Shown: positions 8,319 through 17,846, counted from the first letter of the stretch. The stretch: DNA of 64,000 nt from an uncultured Alphaproteobacteria bacterium (GCA_947305255.1 CAMZDE010000001.1:1-64000); one strand, 5' to 3'. Notes: generated by a model from the sequence alone, not told the origin. A program made the numbers and translations.

Positions 8319-8675
8319 TTATTCAGGAACGATGATATATCTGCTTTTCAAAACTTGCTTTTTGCTGCATTTTGAACAACCACATTTTGTGCTTTTTTGT
8401 TCTGTGTATGCAGGAACAATAGCCTTTCTATCGTTGCGTTCAGTGTTGAAAATATCGCTTTCATACAAATCAGAGCAACGTGTATTGCGATATACAATCT
8501 TTTTGTCATCAGCCAAAGAACGAATGTCGGCATTAAATTTTTTGCCGTCTTCTTCATAGTAATATACACAATCTTCGCCGACCTGACGATAGCGAACGTC
8601 TGTTTTGTAATAATCATAGCCAGAACAACCCGCGACCAAAGCCAAACCCAACATTGATAAAACGATTTTTTTCAT
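8319..8675 (-). CDS. Small lipoprotein of unknown function
   Basis: A 118-residue protein with a clear lipobox LVAGC near residue 17 (signal peptidase II site), so it is a membrane-anchored lipoprotein. The mature part is polar, Tyr-rich and holds several Cys (EDCVYYY, TRCSDLY) plus a CGCSKCSKK cluster near the C-terminus that could bind metal or form disulfides. I do not recognise a family. GGAAAAC precedes the ATG. The gene is monocistronic with its own terminator. Confidence 0.75.
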   Translation of the reverse strand: MKKIVLSMLGLALVAGCSGYDYYKTDVRYRQVGEDCVYYYEEDGKKFNADIRSLADDKKIVYRNTRCSDLYESDIFNTERNDRKAIVPAYTEQKSTKCGCSKCSKKQVLKSRYIIVPE

Positions 8676-8782
8676 AATGTTTTCCTTTTGTTATCGATTC
8701 GATATAAATATTTTTGCACAATTTGTCTGATTGTCAAGTTTTATATGAATTTATGCAAAAACGCGAAAAAATGTATTTTTTA

Positions 8783-8791
8783 TGATATAAT
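8783..8791 (+). promoter_or_regulatory. Extended -10 promoter of fba
   Basis: TGATATAAT (TG at 8783-8784, TATAAT at 8786-8791) lies 33 bp before the fba start, and AAAGGA follows at 8811-8816 as the ribosome binding site. The -35 region is weak, as expected for an extended -10 promoter. Confidence 0.6.
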
Positions 8792-8824
8792 TATATTGCG
8801 ATTATATACCAAAGGATTTTGATT

Positions 8825-9766
8825 ATGTACTATTCCTGTTTTGGACTTGCAAATACTAAGGCTTTATTGACGCGGGCCCTGCGCGACGGATACGCAGTTC
8901 CGGCTTTTAATTTTTATAATATGGAAACATTGCTTGCAATATTGCGTGCCGCAGACATCACACAAAGCCCGATTATATTACAGGTATCCGAAGAAGCGTT
9001 AAATTATATGACACCTGATATTTTAATGGGCATGATTGCGGGTGCAAAATATAAACCGAATCGCGTCGCATTACATTTGGACCACGGACATAGTTTTGAA
9101 GTATGCAAACGCGCAATTGATATAGGATTTTCGTCTGTTATGTTTGACGGGTCAAAATTACCGTTATCTGAAAACGTAAAAATATCACGCCGCGTCGCAG
9201 ATTACGCACATAAATTCGATGTATCGGTTGAAACAGAATTGGGCGTCCTTGGCGGCATCGAAGACAGCAACACAAAATCCGATTCGCAATTTTACACCGA
9301 CCCAACAATTGTCAAAGATTTTGTAAAACAAACACAAACCGATTCGTTAGCGGTCGCAATAGGCACTGCACACGGCGCATATAAAATCAAAAACAAAAAC
9401 GCAAAATTACGTTTTGATATTTTGGAACAGATTGCAAATAACATTCCAAAAACACCTCTGGTTTTGCACGGTGCATCATCAATTCCGCAAAAATTCATCA
9501 CGACTATAAATAAATTCGGCGGCGATATTACCGGCGCTCGCGGCATAGGCGCATCACAACTGCGTCATGCAATTTCATTACATATCACAAAAATAAATGT
9601 AGATTCCGATTCGCGTCTGGCATTCACAGCCGCCGTCCGTGAAACTTTGGCACACGAACCAAAGGTTTTCAATCCGCGCGAATATTTAACAAACGCAATG
9701 GACGCAATCACAAAAAATTGCATCGACGAAATCCAAAATATAATGGGTTCGGGTTATAAAATCTGA
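8825..9766 (+). CDS. fba: Class II fructose-bisphosphate aldolase
   Basis: This zinc aldolase interconverts fructose 1,6-bisphosphate with dihydroxyacetone phosphate and glyceraldehyde 3-phosphate. The class II signatures are visible: LHLDHGHS (catalytic Asp and zinc His), SVMFDGS, VETELGVLGG, the zinc His in AIGTAHG, the LHGASS loop and KINVDSDSR. The ATG at 8825 is preferred to an upstream TTG because AAAGGA lies 8 bases before it. It is followed 7 bp later by the AlkD-like gene. Confidence 0.93.
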   Translation: MYYSCFGLANTKALLTRALRDGYAVPAFNFYNMETLLAILRAADITQSPIILQVSEEALNYMTPDILMGMIAGAKYKPNRVALHLDHGHSFEVCKRAIDIGFSSVMFDGSKLPLSENVKISRRVADYAHKFDVSVETELGVLGGIEDSNTKSDSQFYTDPTIVKDFVKQTQTDSLAVAIGTAHGAYKIKNKNAKLRFDILEQIANNIPKTPLVLHGASSIPQKFITTINKFGGDITGARGIGASQLRHAISLHITKINVDSDSRLAFTAAVRETLAHEPKVFNPREYLTNAMDAITKNCIDEIQNIMGSGYKI

Positions 9767-9773
9767 TTTGAAT

Positions 9774-10442
9774 ATGCACAACATAGCGTCTGATTTATTT
9801 AATATGCGCGACGAACAATTTGCGAAATTTAACGCAAAATTGTTGCCACCAGACGTTGCCAAATCCGTTATCGGAATAAAAACACCCGAATTGCGTAAAT
9901 ATGCAAAAACTATGCTTGCCCCAAATATTTTTTTGCAATCATTACCTCATAAATATTTCGAAGAAAATCAAATCCACGCATTCATATTGTCCAACATCCG
10001 TGATTTTGAAACATGTGTTAAATTAGTTAATGAATTTTTACCATATGTAAATAATTGGGCAACCTGTGACCAATTAATACCAAAAATATTCGCAAAAAAA
10101 CCTGATAAACTTTTCCAATGGATACAAAAATGGATAAAATCAGACCATACGTACACTGTGCGTTTTGCAATCGGATTATTGATGCGTTTTTATCTGGGGG
10201 ACACGTTTAATCAAAAATATGCAGATATGGTTTTGAAAGTTCAAAGCGATGAATATTATATAAATATGATGCGCGCGTGGTATTTTGCCACAGCATTAGC
10301 AAAAAATTGGGATTCTGTTATTGATATTATTGAAAATAAAAAACTAGATACATGGACACATAATAAAACGATTCAAAAATCAATCGAATCGTTTCGTATA
10401 TCAAACAACCAAAAACAATATTTGAAAAAATTAAAAATATAA
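9774..10442 (+). CDS. DNA alkylation repair enzyme, AlkD-like
   Basis: This HEAT-like repeat protein (about 223 aa) belongs to the AlkD family of glycosylases that remove N3- and N7-alkylated purines. Seen are GIKTPELRKYAK near the N-terminus, NNWATCDQL in the middle and the family stretch YINMMRAWYFATALAK. The start may be the ATG at 9774 or a TTG at 9768, 1 bp after the fba stop. It is co-transcribed with fba, with no evident functional link. Confidence 0.85.
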   Translation: MHNIASDLFNMRDEQFAKFNAKLLPPDVAKSVIGIKTPELRKYAKTMLAPNIFLQSLPHKYFEENQIHAFILSNIRDFETCVKLVNEFLPYVNNWATCDQLIPKIFAKKPDKLFQWIQKWIKSDHTYTVRFAIGLLMRFYLGDTFNQKYADMVLKVQSDEYYINMMRAWYFATALAKNWDSVIDIIENKKLDTWTHNKTIQKSIESFRISNNQKQYLKKLKI

Positions 10443-10510
10443 AACAACGCAGATACGCCGTCGTTATTAAGTAAAAATACAAATAAATTAGAATGATGAA
10501 GATACAACAA

Positions 10511-10558
10511 AAAAAACGGCAACGTAGTGTACATATGTTACATGAGTTGCCGTTTTTT
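10511..10558. terminator. Bidirectional terminator between the AlkD-like gene and efp
   Basis: AAAAAACGGCAAC and GTTGCCGTTTTTT form a perfect 13-bp stem around a 22-nt loop. A-runs and T-runs on both sides suit the two convergent genes. Confidence 0.85.
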
Positions 10559-10580
10559 GTTGCAGATTTATTATTATAAT

Positions 10581-11150
10581 TTATTTTGCGCGTTCAACGT
10601 ATTCTAATGTTTCAGTATTCACAACAATCTTTTCGCCTTGTTCGATAAATGTTGGAACCTGAACACGAACACCGTTATCCAGAATCGCAGGTTTACCACC
10701 ACTGCTGGTTGCTGTTTGACCTTTCAGTGCTGGTTCGGTTTCTTCGACCGTCGCGATTACTGTCTTTGGCAAAGTGATTGATACCGGATGTCCCTCTACA
10801 AAATTTGCACGCACAGTCATTTCAGGTGCCAAGAATTTCATCTGTTCACCCAAAGAATCAACCGGCATAGTAAATTGTTCGTAATCAGACAAATTCATAA
10901 AGAAAGCATCAGTCCCATCGGAATAAAGATATTGGCATTCCAAATCTTCAACCATCAATTTTTCAACTTTGTCTTCGGCGCGCCAACGATCGCCACCTTT
11001 GTTGCCCGAATCGATATCGCGCAGGTCCGCCTGAACAAAGGCACCGCCTTTGCCTGGTTTAACCTTAGTAATTGACGTGACAGAATAGCGTTTACCATTA
11101 TGGGAAATCACCCAACCCACACGCATATCATTTGCAATATATGTCGCCAT
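10581..11150 (-). CDS. efp: Elongation factor P
   Basis: EF-P relieves ribosome stalling at polyproline. The 189-residue protein has the three-barrel length. The modifiable lysine lies in the loop VKPGKGGAFV (about residue 34), and the C-terminal OB motif GVRVQVPTFIEQGEKIVVNTETLEY is intact. The lysine loop is of the EpmA-modified type, but no modification gene is in the window. The gene stands downstream of dnaN but behind the dnaN terminator. Confidence 0.95.
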   Translation of the reverse strand: MATYIANDMRVGWVISHNGKRYSVTSITKVKPGKGGAFVQADLRDIDSGNKGGDRWRAEDKVEKLMVEDLECQYLYSDGTDAFFMNLSDYEQFTMPVDSLGEQMKFLAPEMTVRANFVEGHPVSITLPKTVIATVEETEPALKGQTATSSGGKPAILDNGVRVQVPTFIEQGEKIVVNTETLEYVERAK

Positions 11151-11213
11151 TTATAAACCCCTTTGGTTTTTTAATGCACTAAGAATAAACCAAACTTTTG
11201 CGCCGCGCAAGAA

Positions 11214-11238
11214 AAAAACCGCCATGCCGGCGGTTTTT
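11214..11238 (-). terminator. Terminator of dnaN
   Basis: AAAAACCGCC pairs with GGCGGTTTTT around ATGCC. On the minus strand a T-tract follows the stem, 17 bp after the dnaN stop. Confidence 0.85.
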
Positions 11239-11254
11239 CAAAACTAATATTTTA

Positions 11255-12367
11255 TTACATACGCATTGGCATCAACACAAACAACGCGTCTGTATCTTTG
11301 TCCGTAGATTTGATAATTGTTGGTGATAACGGTTCTTGCATTTCCATTTGGAATTTGTCACCTTCAACCTGCCCCGCCACATCCAGCAAGAATTTCACGT
11401 TGAAATTAATAGCAAATGTTGCATCACCATTGTATTCAATATCTAATTCTTGGGTTGCGGTTCCGGCATCTGGACTGGACGCGTTAACAACCAATTTGTT
11501 CATAGAAAACGACAATTGAACCGATTTAGTCTTATCAACGCTGGCCACCGAAACCAAATCAACCGCATTGACGAATTTCTTTCTATCCAATATGGCAATT
11601 TTATCGTTGCCTTTTGGAATAACGACGCGATAGTTTGGATATTGCGCATCAACCAATTTGCTGGTCAATGTGGCGGCGCCAACTGTAAAGCGCGCCTTGG
11701 TATCCGATAATTCAATTGTCACGTCGTCAACGTTGGCATCTTCCAACAATTTTGATAATTCACCAATCACGCGACGCGGTATAATCACAGACGGCATACC
11801 TTCGGTTCCAGCCGGCGCCTTAATCGCACACAACGCCATACGTTGCGCATCGGTTGCAACCGCAGTCAATTTGCCAGTATCTTCGGAAATATGGAAATAG
11901 ATACCGCCCAAATGATAACGCACATCATCTGTTGGAATCGCAAATTTAGTCTGGTTAATCAAATGTGCCAAATCTCCCGTTGTCATTTGGAATTTAGTAC
12001 TTAAATTACCACCCGCCATAACTGGGAAATTTTCCGCCGGCAATGTTGGCAAATGGAAAACCGCACTGCCACTGGAAACAACCAATTGATCGCCCGATTG
12101 TTTGAAATTGATTTCTGCATCGTCTGGCAATTTACGAACAATATCATACAACAATTGTACCGGCACAGTCGTTTTACCCGACAGAGTAATATCAGCGGCA
12201 ACATGTTCCACCAATTCTAAATCAACATTTGTCGCAGACAAAACCAAATCGTCTGCCACTTCTATCTTTACATTAACCAAAATCGGCAAAGTCGCACGTT
12301 TTTCAACAATCGACTGCATATGCCCCAGCGCACGTATTAAAACCTGACGAAACACTGAAAATTCCAT
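11255..12367 (-). CDS. dnaN: DNA polymerase III beta subunit (sliding clamp)
   Basis: DnaN forms the ring that tethers DNA polymerase III. The 370-residue length is normal and the three clamp domains can be followed: an N-terminal MEFSVFRQVLIRALGHMQSIVEKR, a central YHLGGIYFHI with ATDAQRMAL, and a C-terminal end LFVLMPMRM that matches the family PM(R/T)(L/V/M) ending. An ATG at 12367 with AGGAG 7 bases upstream is chosen over an upstream in-frame codon at 12430. dnaN is not next to dnaA, unlike in many bacteria. Confidence 0.95.
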   Translation of the reverse strand: MEFSVFRQVLIRALGHMQSIVEKRATLPILVNVKIEVADDLVLSATNVDLELVEHVAADITLSGKTTVPVQLLYDIVRKLPDDAEINFKQSGDQLVVSSGSAVFHLPTLPAENFPVMAGGNLSTKFQMTTGDLAHLINQTKFAIPTDDVRYHLGGIYFHISEDTGKLTAVATDAQRMALCAIKAPAGTEGMPSVIIPRRVIGELSKLLEDANVDDVTIELSDTKARFTVGAATLTSKLVDAQYPNYRVVIPKGNDKIAILDRKKFVNAVDLVSVASVDKTKSVQLSFSMNKLVVNASSPDAGTATQELDIEYNGDATFAINFNVKFLLDVAGQVEGDKFQMEMQEPLSPTIIKSTDKDTDALFVLMPMRM

Positions 12368-12421
12368 GACATTTCTCCTGTTTATCTTTTTGTTTTTCTT
12401 TTTTCCTATGCCCACTTTACC

Positions 12422-12440
12422 AAAAAACACCGATTCGGTG
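12422..12440 (-). terminator. Terminator downstream of asmA
   Basis: On the minus strand CACCGA pairs with TCGGTG and is followed by TTTTTT, 28 bp after the asmA stop. Confidence 0.7.
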
Positions 12441-12467
12441 CAAGTGTAAATAGTACCAATTAAAATT

Positions 12468-14576
12468 TTAGAGATTTTGCTTTACAGATTCAAAAAGCGG
12501 TTGCGCCAAATTCGCCACAGGCAACCGAAACCAATCCGGATCATCACGTTTAACCGGCGCACCGCGTTCTAAGGCAGTCTGATACGGATGATCATCGGCC
12601 AGCCAGCCTTCTAATAAATCACCCGCCAATAATCCGGCAACCAAACCACCCGCTATACTAAGTCCGCCTGTCAACGGCGACAATAATAAACCCAACCCAA
12701 CCGCAGAGCCAACTTTGCCCACAACGGCGGCACCATTTATCTTAAAATCAGGTTCCGCCAAATTACCAGAAATTTGCATCGCATTAACCAGATTTCCAGA
12801 CAATGATAATTTTAATCCACGAACTGGCACAGACGCCAAAGATAACTGTATCGTTTCTTGTCCCAAATCCAACGAGCCCGCAAGACGCAAATTAATCGCA
12901 TGTGTTTCAACCGCGACACCATTTTGGGTTTCTATTAAACCGTTACGCAATTTAATGTTTGCAACCGCACCATCAATTTGAATCATATCACGTTTGTTGC
13001 CTGTGAATAAATCTTCGACGTTATGACGTAAATTGGTCAAGAAATCGCCGCCATACATATATTCAACTAAATCAGCATGCGCAAAACCATTATCCACAGA
13101 ATACACAACAACCGGCCCCGTCATAGTCTGCATAATCTCTGACATATTTTTTCCATTTGCGCGAACATATAAATCAACATCTAAGGGCAATCCAGATATA
13201 ACATTTCTGATATAAATTTGACGCAATATTTCACCAACATAAATATGTTCACCGCGACCGGCCCCACGCATAATATATAAACCGTCCGGCGTAATATCTG
13301 CATCCATAGCGGCATGTAAATCACCATTACCAATTATAACATGCGCATCTGCAAAAACCTTATGATTATTCACACGAATTTTTAATTCAGAATTTGCCAA
13401 ATCCAACGAACGATAAACAACAAAATGTTTAATATTTACGTCTATGTTTGCATCCAGATTATATAACACATCACCAAACAACGGCATATCATGAAACACA
13501 TTCAAATCACGTGGCGGATGAATCCATTCGACACCCGCACCAAACCATTCTGGGAAAGATTTATAAATATCAAATCTGTTGGAATTAATTTTTGCACGCA
13601 CCACCGGCACAGATTTTGACCAATCATATGTCCCTGAAAAAACAATATCAGAATTTCCAAATTTAATAGACGATTTACGAAAAGATATTTTCTTTCTATC
13701 CAAACCCGCCGCAATATCAACATTCATCAACGGCACCTTAAATAAATTCAATTTGAACCAATCGCCTGATTTTTTAAGATTTGGAATATCACCGCGCACA
13801 ACAAAATCAATTGGGATTTTACTGGTTCCTTCTAATGCAATATCTGCAATCAGTGCATTCGCACCTGTCGCAAAAGCGATTCGCACAGGATAAATTTTTC
13901 GTTCCGTATTGTATTCACCAAATCGCACTACGAACGGCAAATTAGTATTATATGGTTTAACCCAACCAGTATATTCAATCGCCCCATCATTCAGATGATT
14001 ATGAATACCAAAGTCAGCCAAACTATATTTATCACCATAAATATTCGCAACAACATTTTCTAGTCCTAGCCCCGAAAAAGGTAACGGTTTTAACGGATAT
14101 CTATCTATGACATTTTTTTCGTTTTCTGCGGTTTCATCTGGCGCATTGTCTGTCGTGCCGGTTTCGTTTATAACAATCGAATTTTCGCCCGCTGCATTTC
14201 TTTCAATATTTATTTTCGCATCAATAATTCTTATGTATTGAATGGCAGGTTTTTTCCGAAACAAAGAAAATAAATCCAACCGCACATCGATTTTGTTTGC
14301 TTCAAATAAATTTTTATTTTTTGCCCAATCTGCATTTGGAATACGAACATTATTTAATTCTATCTCTGGTCGCAGAGAAAATCTCCACGACATATCGCCA
14401 TCTATTTCAATTTGCAACCCAGTCGCATCACGCAACACAGTTAAAATATTTCCACGCAACGATTCTAAATTTATCTGGTGTAACGCAATAATTACCGCAA
14501 CAACCAACCCCATAAAAAACAGCGCGATTATTCGCAGCAACCATATATACCGTCTATAAAACGCATAAAGAAACAT
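12468..14576 (-). CDS. AsmA-family protein
   Basis: A 702-residue envelope protein with one N-terminal membrane anchor (about residues 12-33) and a long periplasmic beta-rich body. Current models give AsmA/TamB-like proteins a role as bridges for phospholipid transport to the outer membrane. The N-terminal AsmA motif (GLQIEIDGDMSWRFSLRPEI, then LNNVRIPNADWAKN) and the C-terminal AsmA-2 pattern (INLRLAGSLDLGQETIQLSL) are visible, followed by a Gly-rich hydrophobic stretch near the end. It is probably transcribed with the rluC-type gene just upstream (21 bp). Confidence 0.88.
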   Translation of the reverse strand: MFLYAFYRRYIWLLRIIALFFMGLVVAVIIALHQINLESLRGNILTVLRDATGLQIEIDGDMSWRFSLRPEIELNNVRIPNADWAKNKNLFEANKIDVRLDLFSLFRKKPAIQYIRIIDAKINIERNAAGENSIVINETGTTDNAPDETAENEKNVIDRYPLKPLPFSGLGLENVVANIYGDKYSLADFGIHNHLNDGAIEYTGWVKPYNTNLPFVVRFGEYNTERKIYPVRIAFATGANALIADIALEGTSKIPIDFVVRGDIPNLKKSGDWFKLNLFKVPLMNVDIAAGLDRKKISFRKSSIKFGNSDIVFSGTYDWSKSVPVVRAKINSNRFDIYKSFPEWFGAGVEWIHPPRDLNVFHDMPLFGDVLYNLDANIDVNIKHFVVYRSLDLANSELKIRVNNHKVFADAHVIIGNGDLHAAMDADITPDGLYIMRGAGRGEHIYVGEILRQIYIRNVISGLPLDVDLYVRANGKNMSEIMQTMTGPVVVYSVDNGFAHADLVEYMYGGDFLTNLRHNVEDLFTGNKRDMIQIDGAVANIKLRNGLIETQNGVAVETHAINLRLAGSLDLGQETIQLSLASVPVRGLKLSLSGNLVNAMQISGNLAEPDFKINGAAVVGKVGSAVGLGLLLSPLTGGLSIAGGLVAGLLAGDLLEGWLADDHPYQTALERGAPVKRDDPDWFRLPVANLAQPLFESVKQNL

Positions 14577-14597
14577 ATATTTATACCCGTATATATA

Positions 14598-15569
14598 TTA
14601 TGGTAATTGAAATTCTAAAAATTTCAACACCGATTGCATAAATTCAGGAACCGTCGCAGTCAACGTCATCGTCTTACGTGTAGATGGATGAACAAAAGTA
14701 ATCTTGTAAGCAAATAAAAACAAATTTCTGGATTTTAATAACGAATTCAATGCACCCATATCTTTACCGCGCGTGACACCATACAAATCATCACCTACAA
14801 TTGGCGCACCCAAAGTGTACGCACTATGTAATCTTAATTGATGTGTCCGACCCGTCTTAGGCGAAAACCACACCCACGACAACAAACCATGTGCCGTCCC
14901 CAATAAACGATATTCAGTAACCGCACGTTGTGCATGAACACCGTCTGGAACATTTGATAAATCTTCATATACTGCACCTTTGGCAATATGGTTTTCTATG
15001 GTCCCTTTTTGTTTAGACAAAGTCCCATGCAAAAGCGCAACATATTCTTTGTGTGCAGTTTTATTTTGAAATTGTTTTGATAATTCTTGGGCCGCATGTT
15101 GATTTTTTGCAACAATTAAAATACCACTGGTTTCTTTGTCAATTCGATGCACCAACGATATTTTATCATACGGGAACAAAGCAGCCGCCATTTTATCAAT
15201 AGATTTTTTTATACCTGTTCCACCCTGCACCGCCAATCCGGCCGGTTTATTAAACACAACAACATCATTATCACTATGGATAATACATTTGCGTAAATCT
15301 TCCAAATCAGACAATGAAAATTGTTCACCACCTTCACTTTTTTTCTGGACAGTTTTATACGAATTCAGCGTCGGCGGTACGCGCACCACATCTCCGTTTC
15401 GCAAAATTTCCATTCCGCGCACACGCGACGAATTCACACGAATTTGCCCACCACGACAAAGTTTATAAAAATCCCCTTGGGGCAGCCCAGGAAAAACACG
15501 AAGGAACCAGCGCAAAAGTCTGGTTCCTTCATCAACTTGTGAAATTGTGATAAATTCAGCCAATTTCAA
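14598..15569 (-). CDS. 23S rRNA pseudouridine synthase, RluC/RluD type
   Basis: The protein (323 aa) has an N-terminal S4 RNA-binding domain (residues about 15-65) and a RluA-type catalytic domain. The catalytic Asp is D144 in HRIDKETSGIL, and the late motif GRTHQLRLHSA is present. The exact target uridine (RluC or RluD) cannot be decided here, although the sequence style is closer to RluC. The only usable start is a TTG at 15567-15569. An in-frame TGA lies upstream and a short ATG-GGT-TGA mini-ORF overlaps the start. Confidence 0.9.
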   Translation of the reverse strand: MKLAEFITISQVDEGTRLLRWFLRVFPGLPQGDFYKLCRGGQIRVNSSRVRGMEILRNGDVVRVPPTLNSYKTVQKKSEGGEQFSLSDLEDLRKCIIHSDNDVVVFNKPAGLAVQGGTGIKKSIDKMAAALFPYDKISLVHRIDKETSGILIVAKNQHAAQELSKQFQNKTAHKEYVALLHGTLSKQKGTIENHIAKGAVYEDLSNVPDGVHAQRAVTEYRLLGTAHGLLSWVWFSPKTGRTHQLRLHSAYTLGAPIVGDDLYGVTRGKDMGALNSLLKSRNLFLFAYKITFVHPSTRKTMTLTATVPEFMQSVLKFLEFQLP

Positions 15570-15604
15570 CCCATAACAGCAATTATATAATCACTGTCTT
15601 GCTA

Positions 15605-16117
15605 TTAATTGCCGCTTGTTGGGATAGTGACAGCTTCACCATCACGGCCGAACCAAATCTGCAACTTGGAATTATCATTAGTTCCGGCCACACATTTAGC
15701 CTGACCACCATTGGCCCATGTTCTGCCTTGCAACCCAGCACAAGTTGTCGCATCACCAGTTTCAAAGGAAATAGTAAATCTATCGCCCGCAGTAGATTCT
15801 GTTGCAGAGGCAACTTCATATACAGAACCGCCGTATGGCGCTTTCACTTGATCGAAGCCCAAAACTTTCAACACATTTGCAGAAGTAACACCGCTGAAGT
15901 TATCAGTGTTGTTGTACAACAAACGGATACCAGCCGCCAAAGCAGCGATATCGTCGTCAGCACGGCTCAATTTTTGGGAACGCATAGCAGATGTAATCAA
16001 TACAAACGCCGCAGCAGTGATTAAACCCATAACCGCCAACACACCAACCATTTCAATCATAGAACGGCCGGATTCGTGTTTTTTAGTTACTCTTCTTGTT
16101 TGTTTTTTTTGTTTCAT
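15605..16117 (-). CDS. Type IVb prepilin-like protein 1 (PilS-like)
   Basis: This 170-residue protein has a prepilin leader ending in Gly, then RSMIEMVGVLAVMGLITAAAF with Glu at position +5, the mark of prepilin peptidase substrates. The C-terminal domain has a PilS-like pattern with two Cys (TTCAGLQ and AKCVAG) that can form the D-loop disulfide. It carries its own extended -10 promoter and a good AGGAG, unlike its neighbours. It differs most from the other copies and may be a distinct major or minor subunit. Confidence 0.82.
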   Translation of the reverse strand: MKQKKQTRRVTKKHESGRSMIEMVGVLAVMGLITAAAFVLITSAMRSQKLSRADDDIAALAAGIRLLYNNTDNFSGVTSANVLKVLGFDQVKAPYGGSVYEVASATESTAGDRFTISFETGDATTCAGLQGRTWANGGQAKCVAGTNDNSKLQIWFGRDGEAVTIPTSGN

Positions 16118-16150
16118 TTTTTTCTCCTGTTGTTTTCACATGGCACCTTT

Positions 16151-16161
16151 ATTGTATCATA
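16151..16161 (-). promoter_or_regulatory. Extended -10 promoter of prepilin gene 1
   Basis: On the minus strand the site reads TATGATACAAT. It lies about 34 bp upstream of the ATG at 16117, so prepilin gene 1 can be expressed apart from the other seven. Confidence 0.5.
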
Positions 16162-16201
16162 AAATACAAAACCTGTCAAACCGAAATTCGGTTTTTTTTC
16201 A

Positions 16202-16762
16202 TTAAATCAAATTTTCTGTCTTTTTGTAAAAAATTCCAAAACTATCTTCGATGCGGTTCAACCCAGTATTTGGATTTATCGCCACCGCAACGCCGATATT
16301 TTGTTGTGATTTAACGAATTGAGAATTTGCAAAAGTTTGCCCACATCCCGCACCAACCGAACCGCGGAAAAAGTTATCATTCAATTTTTTGCAATATCTT
16401 GAATCCAGATTAGCAATATAAATACTGAACACATCCGGATAATCTGGGTCATACACAACACTATAATAACTGCCTTTGCCAAAAGGTGTTGTTGTTGCGA
16501 CACGTAATTTTTCTAAGAAATTTTTTCCTGCTTCGATATTTGTAATACCGTCCAACGTTGAAAAATCTCTATATTTCAAAGACAAAGCCCGCACAGTTAA
16601 TGCGATATCCGCGACATCATCTTGGGTTTGTTTTATTTTTTTATTTGTTTGGATTATCGACACTATCCACAACACAAATGCCGCCACAGCACCAACAATA
16701 GCCAAGATAATCGCAGCTTCTAACATTGCAATCCCAGATTCACGATTATTTTGTTTTTTCAT
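16202..16762 (-). CDS. Prepilin-like protein 2, atypical
   Basis: A 186-residue protein with a prepilin-type N-terminus: SG then IAMLEAAIILAIVGAVAAFV, with Glu at +5. The sequence departs from the RSMIEM form of the other seven. The hydrophobic segment is followed by a helix (TNKKIKQTQDDVADIAL) and a globular domain with TTPFGKGSYYSVV and two Cys (SRYCKKL, GAGCGQT). A GGGGGA ribosome binding site precedes the ATG. It may be a minor, tip or initiating pilin. Confidence 0.75.
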   Translation of the reverse strand: MKKQNNRESGIAMLEAAIILAIVGAVAAFVLWIVSIIQTNKKIKQTQDDVADIALTVRALSLKYRDFSTLDGITNIEAGKNFLEKLRVATTTPFGKGSYYSVVYDPDYPDVFSIYIANLDSRYCKKLNDNFFRGSVGAGCGQTFANSQFVKSQQNIGVAVAINPNTGLNRIEDSFGIFYKKTENLI

Positions 16763-16790
16763 ATATTCCCCCCATTAAAAAAATAAATTT

Positions 16791-17282
16791 TTATTTAGAG
16801 TATGTAATTTTCAGCACTTTTTTATTACTGATTGTTGAACAAGTTGCGGTTCCGTCAGAATATGTCCGCACGGCCATTGCTTCGCATTCTTCGGCTTCAA
16901 TTCCAATCAACCATACAATAAGTTTTCCTCTAGCTGTACTTACCGCGTAATACGAATCATCCCCCAAAGGTGTCGCCCCGTCAGTTTTTAACAACATTCT
17001 TGCCAGATCATACGCTGTCACATAATCATTGGCCACCTTTTTTTCGGGCACCGAACTATCGTCAAACCAGCGCAAAACGCTGTATCCCCCCTGTGCCGCA
17101 GTAAGCGCACTAACACCTTGAACCAATGTACTTATTTCATCGGCGGCGCGATTGCGTTTTTGCGACGCCATACCACTCTTAACCAAAACAAAAGCGCCCG
17201 CGGTCAACAATCCTGCAACAGCCAACACCCCAACCATTTCTATCATCGAACGACCGGATTGACGATTATTGTGTTTTTTCAT
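16791..17282 (-). CDS. Type IVb prepilin-like protein 3
   Basis: A 163-residue PilS-like prepilin with the SG/RSMIEMVGVLAVAGL leader and Glu +5. The conserved TPLGDDSYYAV and the Cys pair (EEAEECEAMAV or similar, and TATCSTI) are present. Its last 33 residues are identical to those of prepilin 4, and residues 10-50 are nearly so, while the middle differs. This indicates a recent tandem duplication with a diversified centre. Confidence 0.82.
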   Translation of the reverse strand: MKKHNNRQSGRSMIEMVGVLAVAGLLTAGAFVLVKSGMASQKRNRAADEISTLVQGVSALTAAQGGYSVLRWFDDSSVPEKKVANDYVTAYDLARMLLKTDGATPLGDDSYYAVSTARGKLIVWLIGIEAEECEAMAVRTYSDGTATCSTISNKKVLKITYSK

Positions 17283-17310
17283 ACATTCCCCCGTATAAAA
17301 ACATTACTTT

Positions 17311-17823
17311 TTATTTAGAATATGTAATTTTCAGAACTTTTTTGTTACTGATTGTTGAACACGTTGCGGTTCCATCAGAATATGTCCGCACCGCCATTGC
17401 TTCGCATTCTTCGGATTCAATCCCCACCAACCAGATAGCAAAACCATTGCCTTCCCCGCTTATTGCGTAATACGACCCATCCCCCAAAGGCGTCGTTGCT
17501 TCGGTCTTTAACAATACTCTTGCCATTTCATACGGCGTCATATAGTCAGATTCTCCACCGACGGTCTTTGTCGGCACCCCACTATTACTTATCCACGGCA
17601 AGAAACCAAAATATCCGGTTGTCGCAAGATGTGCCGCAGCAAACGAACGCACTCCTTGGGCCAATGTACTTATTTCATCGGCGGCGCGATTGCGTTTTTG
17701 CGATGCCATACCACTTTTAACCAAAACAAAAGCACCCGCGGTCAACAACCCTGCAACAGCCAACACGCCGACCATTTCTATCATTGAACGACCAGATTCC
17801 TGCTTCCTTAAAAATTTAAACAT
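17311..17823 (-). CDS. Type IVb prepilin-like protein 4
   Basis: A 170-residue PilS-like prepilin and sister copy of prepilin 3. They share the leader, the hydrophobic helix and an identical C-terminal block from EECEAMAVRTYSDG to the end. The middle region (about residues 55-125) has an insertion and different residues (HLATTGYFGFLPW). AAAGGG precedes the ATG. Confidence 0.82.
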   Translation of the reverse strand: MFKFLRKQESGRSMIEMVGVLAVAGLLTAGAFVLVKSGMASQKRNRAADEISTLAQGVRSFAAAHLATTGYFGFLPWISNSGVPTKTVGGESDYMTPYEMARVLLKTEATTPLGDGSYYAISGEGNGFAIWLVGIESEECEAMAVRTYSDGTATCSTISNKKVLKITYSK

Positions 17824-17846
17824 ATCGTATTCCCTTTGTTAAAAAA

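Noticed and set aside
14242..14559. 105-codon plus-strand ORF opposite asmA
   Set aside because: It is a shadow of asmA with no ribosome site or protein-like composition.
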